Positions 11,313 through 22,649 of a stretch of DNA of 64,000 bases are shown here, piece by piece. A program made the position numbers and the translations under genes. The stretch comes from Thecaphora thlaspeos. Its lineage: Eukaryota; Basidiomycota; Ustilaginomycetes; Urocystidales; Glomosporiaceae. The notes under the pieces were generated by a model, which was not told the DNA's origin, ran no database searches, and worked only from the letters and a program-made list of their open reading frames with translations. Position 1 is the first letter of the stretch. The number at the start of each line of letters is the position of its first letter. The stretch is from assembly GCA_900291925.1 (NCBI GenBank), contig UWYS01000002.1, positions 868,001 to 932,000 of the forward strand, written 5' to 3'.

Positions 11313-11328
11313 GGGGGGGGGGGGGGGG
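11313..11328. repeat. G16 homopolymer
   Basis: A run of 16 G on the + strand. It may be length-variable or misassembled. Confidence 0.85.
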
Positions 11329-11914
11329 CTGAGCCTGCCTGCCTCTTCGAAGGCGCTCGCTCGCTCGATCCCGTTAGCTCGCTGGCCGTCCGTCTGTCGT
11401 GATAGGACGTAATGTAAGTGTACTGTAGCTGCAGTACGGATGATGGGCAGGCCGGGGTTGAGGCTGAAAGAGGGGCCCGCTTTTGGCGGCCTGGCCGTGG
11501 CAGGCGGCGGGGCGCGCCCATTCCAGTTTTGGCTGGCCGACTGCTTAGTGGGCTGCGCGTTGCTCTTTCTCGCCCTCTCCGGCCTCCCTGCTCCTACTTC
11601 CGTCCCTCGGTCCGCCCGCCTTCCGTCCACCCAGCTCACCTGTCCGGCCTTCCCTCCCAACCCCTTTGACGTGCCGACCACCCCAGTACAGTACCCGGCA
11701 ACGGCTAGCAGAGCACTCATCATCCGCACACGTCCATCCGTACGGCCTATCTCCAACACCTCACATCGCAGCCCCGCAAAGCTGCATCCAGAAGAGTTCG
11801 ACCTGCCCCGACCGAACGGCCTCTAGACCACCTCGACGCTAGCCCAGCCTGGCCTTTACGAACACCCGTCACCAACCCTTCCCCCTCGTCGCATCGCTTT
11901 CAAACTGCATCGCG

Positions 11915-12004
11915 ATCCATCCCTCCTTCTCCTTCCATCTAGCTTGTCGCCCACTCGCAATCCATCCCTCCTTCTCCTTCCATCTAGCTTGTCGCCCACT
12001 CGCA
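11915..12004. repeat. Perfect 45-bp tandem duplication
   Basis: Two identical adjacent 45-base copies (11915-11959 and 11960-12004), each running from ATCCATCCCTCC to CCCACTCGCA. They lie about 700 bases upstream of the PPS1-like start. Absence of any mismatch suggests a recent event. Confidence 0.95.
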
Positions 12005-12697
12005 CCCCTATCTCCTTCGCATACGCTCCACTGCTCCGCATCGCCGAGCTCCACATCCCACCCAAGCCCTTCGACAGCCCCTGCAGTCTGTCGGGCTCCA
12101 CAACCCTCCAGCCTTGAGCAGCTTTAAAATCACCCCTCTACCACCACCTCGACCTGATCTTGCATCTCGACCACCACTTGCAATCCTCTCGAAGACATCA
12201 CCACAACGCGTTCGCCTCATCATCGCAAGGCCTGTCTTCCTCGTCGATACCCCTAGCTGTCACACGCTTAGGTTCCGACGCCCAGCGCTCCTCCTCGCTC
12301 GTGTACCTGTCGGAAAGACGCACAGTCCCAACATAGCCGCTCCGGTAGCCCGCTTGATACGTAGTTCTCGCGTCCCTTTCCGATAAGCCGGCTTGTCACG
12401 GCTTCGCAAGACCTGCCCGCAGAAGCCAGCTTTGCGCCCTCGCCGCAGAGGTCTTCAATCGCCACAGCAAGTGACCTCACCTCGGGCGACGTAGAACACC
12501 TTGTCATCTCTGCCGGACAGCAAAACGACCTATCGGCTCACCCGCGACAGTCTCCAGCGAGCTCTTCCGCCTCCTATTCCCCTCGCGTTGACCCATCGCA
12601 TTTCAGAGCTCGTCCAACGCAGCAGCATACGCACCAGCAAGGCGCAGATCGGATCCACCTCAGACCACGCACCACGGTAACCGCCTAGCAAGCGGCC

Positions 12698-15600
12698 ATG
12701 TCAAACGCCAGTACCGGCGTCAGAGTCTCGCTGCACCCTGTCGCATCCCGCCATGGACAGCAGAGCGCCACAGTTGTCTCGGTGAACCTACCCACCGCTG
12801 ACTCAGCAAGCCCCGTCGAGGGAAAAGCGGACGCCGACAAGGGCCTCGGAGCGCCTCCGTCGTCCCCCGCTTCACAACAGCGCTCGTTCCACCTCCCGCG
12901 AACATCCAAGCCCAGCGGAACCGAGTGGGGCATCCAGCATCCGGACCTCGATCGCTACGCGGTCATCGACGACGAACCGACGCCGCTTGAGGTCGAGCTT
13001 GATCTCGAACGCAATGCGGACGACGCGGAAGACAGCAGAAAGAGGCGCAGCCGGCGCAAGCCAGCATCGCCGGCGTCTGACCACGACCGCGCCTGCGACT
13101 ATCTCACCGCAGACCGGGCGCCGCCGATACGGGCGATGAGTGCCGAGCAGTTATCGGAGCTCCACGGCCGCTACACGGCGCTAGACGTGCCTCACAACGT
13201 CGTCTTCCCCTTTCTCCATGGTGTTGACGGCAACATCGCCGCGCAAAACGTCTTTTTCGGAGTGCCGATGGCGGGCCAACCGACGCCCAACTACCGCGGC
13301 CTCACTATTGTACGCGCCGACATGCCGACGCCCGAGGAGGAGGCCGCCAGGCGTAAGCTGGAGAGGCAGCGTGGCAACTCGACCGGTTCCTCGTCGTCGG
13401 AGGGGTGGCAGAGCGAGCAGCCTCAGGTCGGGCTCGGCATTGACACGACCAGCCGCTCCTCTTCGATCAGCGGGGGCCTGTCGATGGTCAGCTCAAACAG
13501 CTCGGCCGACGGCAGCAACGAAGACGCTGAAGAACGCCACCAGAGCTGGCCTGCCACGACCGCCGGCGCGGTTCCTATCCGCCATCCGGGAGGTTCCGAA
13601 CCTATGTCTTCGTCCGCCGGAGCGGGTGGCCGGCCGCGCGCGATGACATCGTCGACCTCGAGCGCCTCTGTGACTTCGTCGACCGTCTCAGGGCCCTCGC
13701 TGTTCTCCTGGACATCCGGTGGCAACGGTACCGGATCGCAGACAAGTTTTGGCAGCTCGAGCGACGTTGCCGACGATGGGTATCGCGGCGGCGGCGCAAA
13801 GGCGGGACCAGGCAGCTATGCTCGCCGTCGGTCGACGTCGACGCCCTACCAAGCCCAGCCGAAGCACTCGCTCCTCAACTCGACTGTCTTCCCGGGAGAG
13901 ATTCTCAGCTCGCCCAGCGTGCGACGGATCATGTACGGCCGCGGCGTCTACGGCGACCTTGCCTATCCTGGCAGCTTTGGTGACGAGGGCGACGGCGACG
14001 TCACCCGGATCGGAGCAAAGTTCGTATCGTCCCCTCAGGTCGCCGGCGTTAGCCTGCGCAACTTCAAGATTCAGTGCGCCAAGTACGCGACCATTTCGGA
14101 CATTATCGTCTACTGCCCGGCCGGCTATCACGCGGGCGTTCTCAAGCTTGCCCAGTGGTTCCGCGAAGCGCAGGACGGCCTGTGGAGGGACCGCCAAACG
14201 CGCGGGCTCGGCGGGCTGCGCTACAATGTCTTTGTCGTGACAGGTGAGTCTTGGCGTGCGGGTGGGCGCCCCTAGGTTCGCAAAGGACTTGTCAGGATGC
14301 TCACCACGCATAACCTCCTTCGCCTCGTGGCTTCTCTCTCTCACTCGCGCTCGCGCTCGCGCACCCACACACACACACACACACACACACGCACATACGC
14401 ACGCGCCCGCACCCGCAGAAAACTTCGAGGCCTTTGAGCGATGCTTTCCCCAGCTCGTCGCCGTCGACAGCTGCGGTTTCTCACGCCACCGGGTCGACTT
14501 TCTCGATCGCGAGCGGGAAGAAATGCAGCGCCTCACCGCGGCGTCGGAAATCGATGACAACGTTTGGCTCGGCTGCACGGGCGACTTGCCCGGCCTGCCC
14601 GGGAGCGACTGTACCGACGACGAGCCGCTAACGCCGGACGAGGGGGGAAATCCGCGGTGCTTTGCGGTTTGCATCGAGGCCCATGACATGGCCGCCTCGC
14701 CCAACAATGCACGCCTCACCCACGCCTCGCACTTCCTCGATGCCATCGAGGCGACGGCGCTGTTCGAGGTCGATAGCCGCCAGGCGCTCCGCAAGCTGGC
14801 CGAAGAGGAAGAGGGTCTCTGGACCGAAGACACAAAGGGCAGCGCCGACCCGCGAGGCGGTTCGCTCGTCCTGGGACCCAATGGCTGGACGCCGGTGCCA
14901 TTCGCAAGGCCTCGCAACGGCGGCCTCACCCACGCTCCTCTAACGCAGCACGTCGGCAAGCTTCGAGGCTCCCTCGACGCCAAGGGGTCGCCGCTGGTGC
15001 TTGAGCCCAGCAGCGTGATCCATATGGAGTGCCCATCGACGTTCCAGAACTGCCAGTCTGGCCAGCAGATCACCGAGATCATCGAAGGCGTCCTGCTGCT
15101 CTGCGCGTGGATCCAAAAGCAGGCGGCGCCCGCCGCGGCAGCCCACCGACCTCGCCGGGTGCTCATCCACTGCGGCGACGGGTACACCGAGACGTCGATC
15201 GTCGCGCTCTCTTACCTGATGTACTCGCGAGGGCTGACGCTGCCCGAAGCCTACCTCGACCTCCAACTACGGGCGAAGCGGTCGTTCTTCGTCTATGCCC
15301 GCGACCTTCACTTCCTCAAAAGGATCGAGGCGGCCATCGTCGAAGACAGAAAGGTACGTCATGCGCTAGCGGCACAGGAATGTGAGCGCGAGCGCGAAGC
15401 CGAGGTCCGCGCCAGCCGCGTCCGACATTCGGCGTCGAAATCATACGGCGGCGGCGGCGAGGACCGGTTTGGCTTTAAGCTCAGTCTCGGACGGAGCAGC
15501 GGCACCTCTCAGAGGTCGTCGATGTCGTCTTTGGCCAGCGACTCCAACCTGGTCGTTGCCGCTGCCCTCAACGCAAACGGCAGTGAGCCGAGCGTGTGGG

Positions 15601-16787
15601 CACGCAGTCTGGCCGCCGCGACTGGTCTGGTCTCCGGCGGCTCCAGCCAGGCAATCCGCAGGACGCCTGGCAGCTCCCGGCCGACTAGCTTGCTGCCCTC
15701 CCGAGCCCGCACGCCGACGCCGAAGGACGGCACTCCGACGTCGTCGGAGGCATCTTCTCCCTCGCCCGACGCCGCTGCCGCCAGTGTCTCAGCCAAGCCC
15801 GATTTCCGCTGGTTCCACGATCCCCGCTTCGAAGGATCATTCCCCTCGCGCATCCTGCCGTTCCTGTACTTGGGGAACCTCAACCATGCCCTCAACGCCC
15901 ACATGCTCCACGCCCTCGGCATCACCCATGTTGTGTCCGTCGGTGAGTCGGCGATCACGTCGCCACGCTGCGACATCAATGGCCAGCCAATCGTCAACGC
16001 CCACGCCATCCACAACTCGCTCTACGACGAGCACCATGCGGGACGCATCAGCGTTCTCGACCTCAAGAACGTCTCGGACGATGGCATTGATCCGCTGCGA
16101 GACACCATGCGCGACGCCGTCGAGTACATCGAGAGCGCACGCCGCAGCGGGGGCAAGGTGCTGGTCCACTGCCGTGTCGGCGTCAGCCGCAGCACTACCA
16201 TCGTCCTCGCCTACGTCATGGCTCACCTCGACCTGAGCCTGGTCGAAAGCTATCTGCTGGTCCGCAGCCGTCGCCTCAACATTCTGATCCAGCCGCACCT
16301 ACTCTTCTTCTGGGAGCTACGCGGCTGGGAGACGTTCCTCGTCCAGGAGAAGTCCAGGCGCGCCGAGATTCTCTGCACGACGGGCGGCCGCAGCGTCTTT
16401 GAGTCGCCCGACAGCAGCCGCACGCGCCAGGTTCACAGCAGCGGCGTGTCCGACGCTTTTGCCGGCCTCTCGGTCCGCAGCGGCTCTTGTCACGGCAAGA
16501 GCGAAGGCTCGGGCTCTTACCGATCCGCCAACTCATCGCCCTGCACCTGGCCCGTTGCGCTGACCGGCGAAGAGAGGGCGGACGCCGAAGCCGCCGACCT
16601 CGGCGCTTGCCTCGACGTCGACCTGGCTGCCGGGGCAGGCTCCGTCTACGACTTTAAGCTGAGGGATACCGAGCTGCTCCCTTTCGGATCGGGCAGCGCC
16701 GCTGGCCTTCCCTACGCTGCGATGCGGCTCCTCTGGGGCCACTTTGCGCGTGAGATCGCCGAGCTCAACGGGCGTTACTTCGTATGA
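12698..16787 (+). CDS. PPS1: Dual-specificity phosphatase with tandem phosphatase folds, PPS1-like, 1304 aa
   Basis: Probable protein tyrosine/serine phosphatase. Yeast Pps1 affects S-phase control. The C-terminal domain (about residues 990-1165) starts RILPFLYLGNLNHAL and carries the active loop HCRVGVSRST with Cys1100 and Arg1106, typical of dual-specificity phosphatases. An earlier domain (about 500-830) carries the degenerate loop HCGDGYTET, where the position of the essential Arg is Glu, so it is probably catalytically dead. The N-terminal 350 residues and the linker between the domains are Ser-rich. One phase-1 intron, 14244-14418 (donor GTGAGT, acceptor CCCGCAG), joins VFVVT to ENFEAFERCF; it holds a CA repeat. 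Start at ATG 12698. The frame then runs open to the TGA at 16785. At 1304 aa it is much longer than yeast Pps1 (807 aa). Confidence 0.85.
14366..14390. repeat. CA microsatellite inside the PPS1-like intron
   Basis: A run of about 12 CA units just after a CTCGCG-type repeat, in the 175-base intron, close to its acceptor. Confidence 0.85.
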
Positions 16788-17644
16788 GGGCGAGCAATCT
16801 CCTCTCAGACTCATCATACCCCCCCTTACAACTGCCTCACCCAGCAGGCTCGCTGTCCACGCGACCGCGAGCTTCCATCCAGGACACTTTGAGCTTCTCT
16901 CTCGACATACGCCTCCGATTCTTTTCTCGTTCGACCTCTTCCACTGTATTATGTTCCGCCCGCTCTTCCTTTCGACGTCGGCCGATTCCATCGACTTGTC
17001 TCGCCTCTCTCTTTTGGGTGGGTAGCCTTGCCCCTTGACCAGTCCAGTCTCTCTAGCGTCACCGTCTCCTTCCCGTTGTCCCCATCTTTCCTTGTCGCGG
17101 AATCCTCGGAGGTCCACTTTGTTCGTCACCATCGTCGAGCGACGCCTCTGGTTCTGCCTTTTCTCGTCCTCCTCTTCGGGCTTTCTGTATCGTTCTGCCT
17201 CCTTTCCCGCTCCTCTCTCTCGCTCTCTTTGACAAGTCTCTAGGTTTCTGTCTCTTTTCCACAGGTCTCGCTCTGGCTAGCATACTCTCCGCGTTTCGGT
17301 CCAGCACATTCAGGCCACGGCACGTAGCGAAGAAGAATTCAAGGGATGCGGCAAAGATAACGAACGCCCTTGTCTTCTTTCTTCTCTTTTACATAGCATT
17401 CCCGACTTCATCTGTATATCTGCAAAGCAATACGATGCGACGCGACCTGGCTTCGTTCTCTTTCCCTACTGGCTGGCTGATGGCATGTTCGTCGTTCAAG
17501 CGTGAACGTGAGAGATTGAAGGTGCGGAAGATATGCTGCTATCTTTTTGCGAGGGAACCATGAGCGAGAGACTGCTGAGTACGTGGCGAGAGGATTACGT
17601 TCCCTTTGCCTTTCCTCTTTCATTATGCGGCAGGGCGGACGCCC
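16788..17644. other. Convergent 3' region, no gene seen
   Basis: About 850 bases between the phosphatase (+) and epoxide hydrolase (-) stop codons. It is T- and C-rich, with ORFs that are only Ser/Phe/Arg low-complexity. Nothing coding is supported. It should hold both 3' UTRs. Confidence 0.4.
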
Positions 17645-18999
17645 TCAGAGATTGTTCCTCTCGTTCTTCCTGACCTCGTCCCAGAGGCCGCCGTCAATCT
17701 CGGCCTTCCTGATACCGTCGGCCTCGTGGCCCTTCCACTTTCCTCCCTCTGCGAAAGCATTCCTGAGGTGCGAAACGAAATCGCTTGGTTCCTCCAACGC
17801 GGCAAAGTGGCCGCCCTTTTTGGCCTTTGCGATCCAACTCGTCCTGCCGCGCGCCGTTGTCTTGTCGGCTATGTTCCTGGGCGGGTTAATGAGCTCGTTG
17901 GGGAAGTCGCTGAAGCCCAGCGGGACTTTGAGCTTGTTCTCTGGCGCGCCGTGGAGCTCGGGGAGGAAAGGGTTGTTGGTGTAGGGTAGGAAGGAGGTGC
18001 CGATCGATTTGGTGAAGTGGAAGAGCGTCGCCGTCTCGAGGAGATCCTTGACGTTGAGCGTCGGGTGTGTCGGGTTGGGAGAGGTCATGACGTCGTAGAA
18101 GTAGCCGAGCCAGCTGAGGATGTCGATGGGCGAGTCGATGAGGCCGTAGAGGAGCTGGGTGGGTCGGAGGGCCTGCACGTGGTAGTAGGCCATCTGCGAC
18201 TGGAACTGCATGCCCTTCAACATACCGTTGTGCGTCTCGGCGTCATAGACGTAGGATGATAACGTCGCCAGGACAGATTCGGGGAGCGTGTTGCGCAAAA
18301 GCTTCAGGAGGCCGGTGGGCGCAACGGGGCAGAAGTTGAGGTGGACCGCTCGACAGCCCATACCGTCCGCCAGGGTGTAGGTAGCGCCGAGCGCACGGGC
18401 GTGCGGTGAGCCCCAGTCGCCGCCCTGAGACGCGTAGTGGGGGTGTAGCCCAGACCGCGCATCAGAGCGTTAAGGAGACGGGTGTATCCTGCCAGTTCAC
18501 CGACACCGGGTTCATTCGAGGGCGGAGGGGAGGAAAAGAGGAAGCCAGGCAGCGACGGTACGACGACGTGGAAGGCCGGGGCGGTGGGGTCGTTGGGCTC
18601 GGCGAGGCTGTCGATGACGTGGGCAAACTCGTACCAGCTTCCGGGCCAGCCATGCATGAGGATGATAGGGATCGCATCGATACGGCTGGATCGCTTGTGG
18701 ACAAAGTGGAGCTGCTCGCACCAGTCGATCGTGGTAGTAAAGTGGTCGAAGCGGTTGTGCCTCGCCAAGAGCTGGTCGAAGTCGGTCTGCTTCCACAGGT
18801 CGATGGCGGAGCGCATCCATGCTGTGCTGGGCCGGAGCTGATGGAGAGATTCGCGAGAGTCGACGTTGCCAGGTAGAAGGTCGGCGTCAGGTAGACGGGC
18901 GGACGAGAGGCGGTGCTGAAACTCTTTGATGTCGTCCGCCAAGAATTCGATTATAAAAGGCCGAGGCGGCGAGATGGGGGGGCAGTTGTGCTTGAACAT
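17645..18999 (-). CDS. Epoxide hydrolase (alpha/beta hydrolase), frame broken by one indel
   Basis: Opens epoxides to diols. The N-terminal part carries the epoxide hydrolase N-domain (FLADDIKEFQHRL and similar) and the oxyanion motif HGWPGSW. The C-terminal part carries the nucleophile region GGDWGS, the lid segment and the catalytic His in KKGGHFAALEEP. The two halves lie in different frames. They meet at a run of five C (minus strand; 18439-18443) inside the conserved GYT...HYASQGGDWG segment; three or six C would keep the frame. Without correction the first half would end at 18304 after about 45 unrelated residues. No intron with credible sites fixes this. It is either a sequencing indel in a homopolymer or a recent pseudogene. 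All catalytic residues remain. Start ATG 18999; about 450 aa if the frame is continuous, normal for this family. Confidence 0.85.
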
Positions 19000-20339
19000 G
19001 GCGGGTGGGCGGGCGAGATGACTATTTAGCTAGAGAGCAAGCTTCGGAGATGGTGGTGGTGGTCGTCGTCTTCGTCGATGGGGGTATGGTAAAGAAGCAG
19101 AGGTTTAGATTGAGCCCAAGATAGGCTAACTTTACCTGCTCCAACTTTTTCTCCCCTCTGCCTCACCCGGGCTCGGCGCGGGCTGCGAACCGGACAGCCG
19201 GAGGGCAGCCGCGGCTTGAGCAGTCTCGAAATGTGGGGCCGCTCTGCGGTCCTCTGTGAAACAACTTCCTCCGTCCCCGATCCCGATCCTGATCCGGGAC
19301 AAGATCTCGATTCGGAATCTCGATCCGAATCCCGATTCGAGACCTTCGTGGCCCGATTTATGATGTCGTCGCCGTCGCCCTTTGGACAGGGCGCCATCTC
19401 GGCGAGCCATGCATGCATGAGGGAAGGGGGGTGCTGTCCCCTGCAGAGACCCGCCTCCCTGGGGGCTTATACGAATCGCCGCCCAACGACACCGCCCCCT
19501 TGTGGCCATCGATAGCGGAATCGCGGTACATGGTGAGAAAGAGCGAAAGAGTCTCTCGCTGAAGATGGTGGGAAGGCCTTAGAGTCGGGAGCAGCAGCCC
19601 GGCTCGCCGATGCAAGTGTAGGATCCCGTCTCCGAGTGCAAGGCCGAGATGGCGGGGCCAGACGTGTCGGAGACAGCAATGTGGCAGGCCAGGTTGACGC
19701 AGCGTGGTTCGTGGGATGGGGAGTCGCGTGTGCGCGCCTGTGTGTGACCTCGCTGTTCAGCCTCGATTGCGCGGGACGTAACGTACAGTCTAACAGAGTC
19801 TCTAGAGAGAGTGTACGCTCCCCGTCGTCGGCGTAGGTCGATCGGGTTTGAACGAAAGGCAAAGAGAGGACCTTGCTGGTCAGCAAACACAAAAGAGCAC
19901 CGGGCGTGTGTCGCTCTGAGCGCCGGCTCACCCGCTGCCGCGAGACAATTCAAGGTTTCCGTTACGCCCTCACCAAAGTCTCAGAGAGAGGGTCTCAGAC
20001 ATACAACACGCCCGACTCGTCTTCGCGATAACCCCCTCAAGACACCCTCGACCCACCTTCATCGTCGCTGCCGACTCGCGACTCCCTACAAAGAGAAGTC
20101 ACCGGCGGCACCTTCCCGCTGGCAATTACGCCTTCAGCTCGGCGACTTCTTTGGCCAACGCCCACCCGATCCGGTCCAGCAGGAGTCGACCGACATTGTC
20201 ACCACTCCTGACACCTTACGCACCTCGCCGTCACGCCACGACGAGCGCCTAGCATACACACCGACCGATCAGACGCTGTTCTCAACCACGTCCCATCACC
20301 CCGACACACTGACAAAGCGACACGACTTCAACCCACGGA
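19000..20339. promoter_or_regulatory. Divergent promoter region, epoxide hydrolase / coiled-coil gene
   Basis: About 1.3 kb between divergent starts. No coding sequence is supported. It contains a degenerate CCCGAT hexamer array (19276-19342), about 280-340 bases upstream of the epoxide hydrolase start. Confidence 0.4.
19276..19342. repeat. Degenerate CCCGAT hexamer array with inverted repeat
   Basis: About ten imperfect copies of a 6-base unit (CCCGAT, CTCGAT, CCTGAT, CCGAAT). It includes a perfect inverted pair, GATTCGG at 19309-19315 and CCGAATC at 19325-19331, spaced by nine bases. Confidence 0.7.
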
Positions 20340-22649
20340 ATGAGCGACACGGCGAGTACCAAGGACGAGATGAGCACCATCACACCGGCCACCTCGCTCG
20401 CTGGGACGGCCGACTCGGTCTCGGTCTCGCCGGACCCTTCGCGCGGCGGCCTCACAGTGGGCTCTTCGGCGTTTAAGCGGGACGATGCGTTGACGGCTGA
20501 CCAGCTCGATTCGCTCTACGACGACCTTCCCGATGACAGCAGCGCGCTCAAGGCCATCGTCGGCACCATGCGCCTCGAAATGTCGAAGCGGGACCAGACC
20601 ATTGCTCAGCTCCGCGACGAGATCGACGAGGTCAAGGCATCTCACTCGGTCATGCTACAGCGCTCCGCCGAGTGGAAGGACGAGCTTGAGTCGCTCAGGC
20701 ACAAGGTCCCCTCGCTCCAGGCGGAGCTCAAGCAGGAGAAGGAGGCGAGGGAGCTCGAGACGGACCGGGTCAAGGACCTCCGGCTGCGCGCCGAGGAGAG
20801 CCGCAGGGCCATCATGAGGCTCCAGGGCGACCAGGGCGCCGCCAGGGCAAAGGCAAAGGCCGACAACCACAGGAGCGTAGGACCCGGCGTCCTGGCCTCC
20901 TGGGTGCCCCCGGGCTCCTCCTCGGGCGTGCGCGACGAGCAGGAAGAGGCCGAGATGAAGAGGTCGAAGCGAGCCAGCATGATCTTTGGACCCAACGCCG
21001 GCCTCAGCACCAACGCCGCCGGAGGTCGGCCGGGCCACAGAAGGAGCGCCAGCGGCAGCCGCAGCGTCTTGGGCAACTCGAGGACCGGCAACGGAGCAGA
21101 CGACCTCGATGAGCCGCTCAGCCCCACGCTGCAGCAGGCCGCCAATGGGCTCCGCGGCCTCCGCCTTTCGGGTTCTTCCTTCGGGCCCGGCGGCACCTCG
21201 CTCCACCCCTCTGCCGCCAACGGTGACGACGGCAACTCCAACGCAGGTTCGCGGCGCAGCTCCTACAACAACAGCATCAGCAACAACAACGGCGGCCTCC
21301 GATCCCCCAGGCTCTCGACCTTCGAACTGCCGCCAGCAGAGGCAGAGAGCGGTCAGGCCGGTCGGCTTTCTGTTCCGTCGGGCGGAAGCGGCATCCGCGG
21401 CATGCTCGGCCTTGCCTCGCCTATCCTTGTGCAAACGGCAACGAGCTCCAGCGGCTTCGCATCGCCCATCCTCGAGGACAGTGAAAATGCAGACGGCCAG
21501 TCGCGCACAAGCAAGACCGTCTCGCTCGCCGGTGATGCATCCGCGACGTCGCGCTCGGCTCCTGACGGCCTGCATCTCGAGGCCAACCTCAAGACCAAGG
21601 ACGTCGAGGTAGAGCGGCTGACGCGCGAGATGCGCGAAATGAAGAACAAGATGGACGAGGCTGTCGAGGCCAGACTAGCCAGCGAGGCGTGCCTCAAGGC
21701 CCTGCGCGAGTTCATCGCCACCCATGACGCCGCAGCAGACGCCGGCGAGCCGCACGACCCGGCCAACGAGCTCAATGGCGATAGCCGGGCAAGCGTCGGC
21801 GCCGGCCTCCTCCGAGGCGTCAAGCTTCCGCCCCTGCCGACTGACGACATCGACGACGACGTGGCGGCGGTGTCTGGGCCTTCTCGTCGCGATTCGAAGA
21901 TGGGCATGGGGGGATGGTCGATGAAGCTTCCCCAGCTAATGCGCAAGAACGGCACCGGCAGCAGCTACCCGACTCCGGCACCGACGCCGTCAGAGGAGGC
22001 GGCCTTGGCCGTGGCTCAGACCGAGGCGTCGCAAAAGAACAACGGATCGTCTGCTGCTGCTGGCGGTGCCGCTGCCGCCAATGGGCCGGCGACGAGCTCG
22101 TCGATCGGAGGGAGCATCGCCAACCTCCTCTCGAGGAATAGCATGAGCGCGGGCCTCTCGTCGTTCGCCTCGACGCCCGCTACCGGCGCTCCTACATCTG
22201 GCAGCGCGCCGGACGCCCAGTCCGCCGAGGCGGACCGTCCAAGCCCCGTCAGTGAGCTGGTTTCTTCGCCTTCGGTTGGCGCCAACGGCTTCAAAGGGTT
22301 CGGCTGGTTCAAGAAAGGCGGCGCGCAACAGCCAGGGACGTCGCCCGGCTCCGTCCCCGCAGAACAAGAGAGCGCCAGCGCCGCGACGTCGCCGTCGACC
22401 GAGTTCGAGGACAAGGTGATGTCGCCTCCCTTCCGCTCGCTCGACCACGACCAGGTCGCCATCCGCCGTCAGTCCGTAGCGCTCAGCCCTGACTCGGCCC
22501 TGGCCAGGACGGGTGAGGAAGGTGCTGCCGACTCGACAAAGCCGAAGCGGCCGGCCGAGCCGGAGCTGTCGGTGAGGGCGCAGAAGGCGCTCGAGAAGAC
22601 GGCCAACGTCGAGGGCGGTCACGACTTTGTCCCGGCCGCTTTCGACTGA
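20340..22649 (+). CDS. Unrecognised coiled-coil protein, 769 aa
   Basis: I do not recognise the family. Residues about 45-170 form a clear coiled coil, with heptad-like charged stretches such as RLEMSKRDQTIAQLRDEIDE and LQAELKQEKEARELETDRV. A second helical stretch at about 415-465 reads ERLTREMREMKNKMDEAVEA. The remainder is Ser/Gly/Ala-rich and presumably disordered. It is interrupted by short basic aromatic islands (WSMKLPQLMRKNG, FKGFGWFKKGG). The last residues (LSVRAQKALEKTANVEGG) are again helical. Single exon; start ATG 20340, where an upstream ATG in the same frame is not evident. The plan resembles a cytoskeletal or cortical scaffold, but that is a guess. Confidence 0.7.
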   Translation: MSDTASTKDEMSTITPATSLAGTADSVSVSPDPSRGGLTVGSSAFKRDDALTADQLDSLYDDLPDDSSALKAIVGTMRLEMSKRDQTIAQLRDEIDEVKASHSVMLQRSAEWKDELESLRHKVPSLQAELKQEKEARELETDRVKDLRLRAEESRRAIMRLQGDQGAARAKAKADNHRSVGPGVLASWVPPGSSSGVRDEQEEAEMKRSKRASMIFGPNAGLSTNAAGGRPGHRRSASGSRSVLGNSRTGNGADDLDEPLSPTLQQAANGLRGLRLSGSSFGPGGTSLHPSAANGDDGNSNAGSRRSSYNNSISNNNGGLRSPRLSTFELPPAEAESGQAGRLSVPSGGSGIRGMLGLASPILVQTATSSSGFASPILEDSENADGQSRTSKTVSLAGDASATSRSAPDGLHLEANLKTKDVEVERLTREMREMKNKMDEAVEARLASEACLKALREFIATHDAAADAGEPHDPANELNGDSRASVGAGLLRGVKLPPLPTDDIDDDVAAVSGPSRRDSKMGMGGWSMKLPQLMRKNGTGSSYPTPAPTPSEEAALAVAQTEASQKNNGSSAAAGGAAAANGPATSSSIGGSIANLLSRNSMSAGLSSFASTPATGAPTSGSAPDAQSAEADRPSPVSELVSSPSVGANGFKGFGWFKKGGAQQPGTSPGSVPAEQESASAATSPSTEFEDKVMSPPFRSLDHDQVAIRRQSVALSPDSALARTGEEGAADSTKPKRPAEPELSVRAQKALEKTANVEGGHDFVPAAFD

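Larger units (their letters stand above)
9082..12697. other. 3.6 kb gap between ADE2 and PPS1-like gene
   Basis: Both strands were read for genes. Only short ORFs with no recognisable family are present. The right part (about 11.4-12.7 kb) is pyrimidine-rich like a long fungal promoter and 5' leader for the phosphatase. It contains a 16-G run at 11313-11328, a perfect 45-base tandem duplication at 11915-12004, and TACTGTA motifs at 9094, 10691, 11421 and 11687. No tRNA or snRNA was recognised. Confidence 0.4.

Noticed and set aside
14366..14390. Spaced or tandem repeats (here and at 2983, 6399, 34527) as CRISPR-like arrays
   Set aside because: They are simple microsatellites without spacers, in a eukaryotic genome.
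15350..15365. GTACGT splice donor inside the PPS1-like exon 2
   Set aside because: The frame reads through without a stop between two recognised domains, so no intron is needed.
18447..18463. Possible tiny intron ending CTCAG to repair the epoxide hydrolase frame
   Set aside because: It would be about 33 bases, have a poor donor and delete the conserved GYT/HYASQ residues; an indel is simpler.
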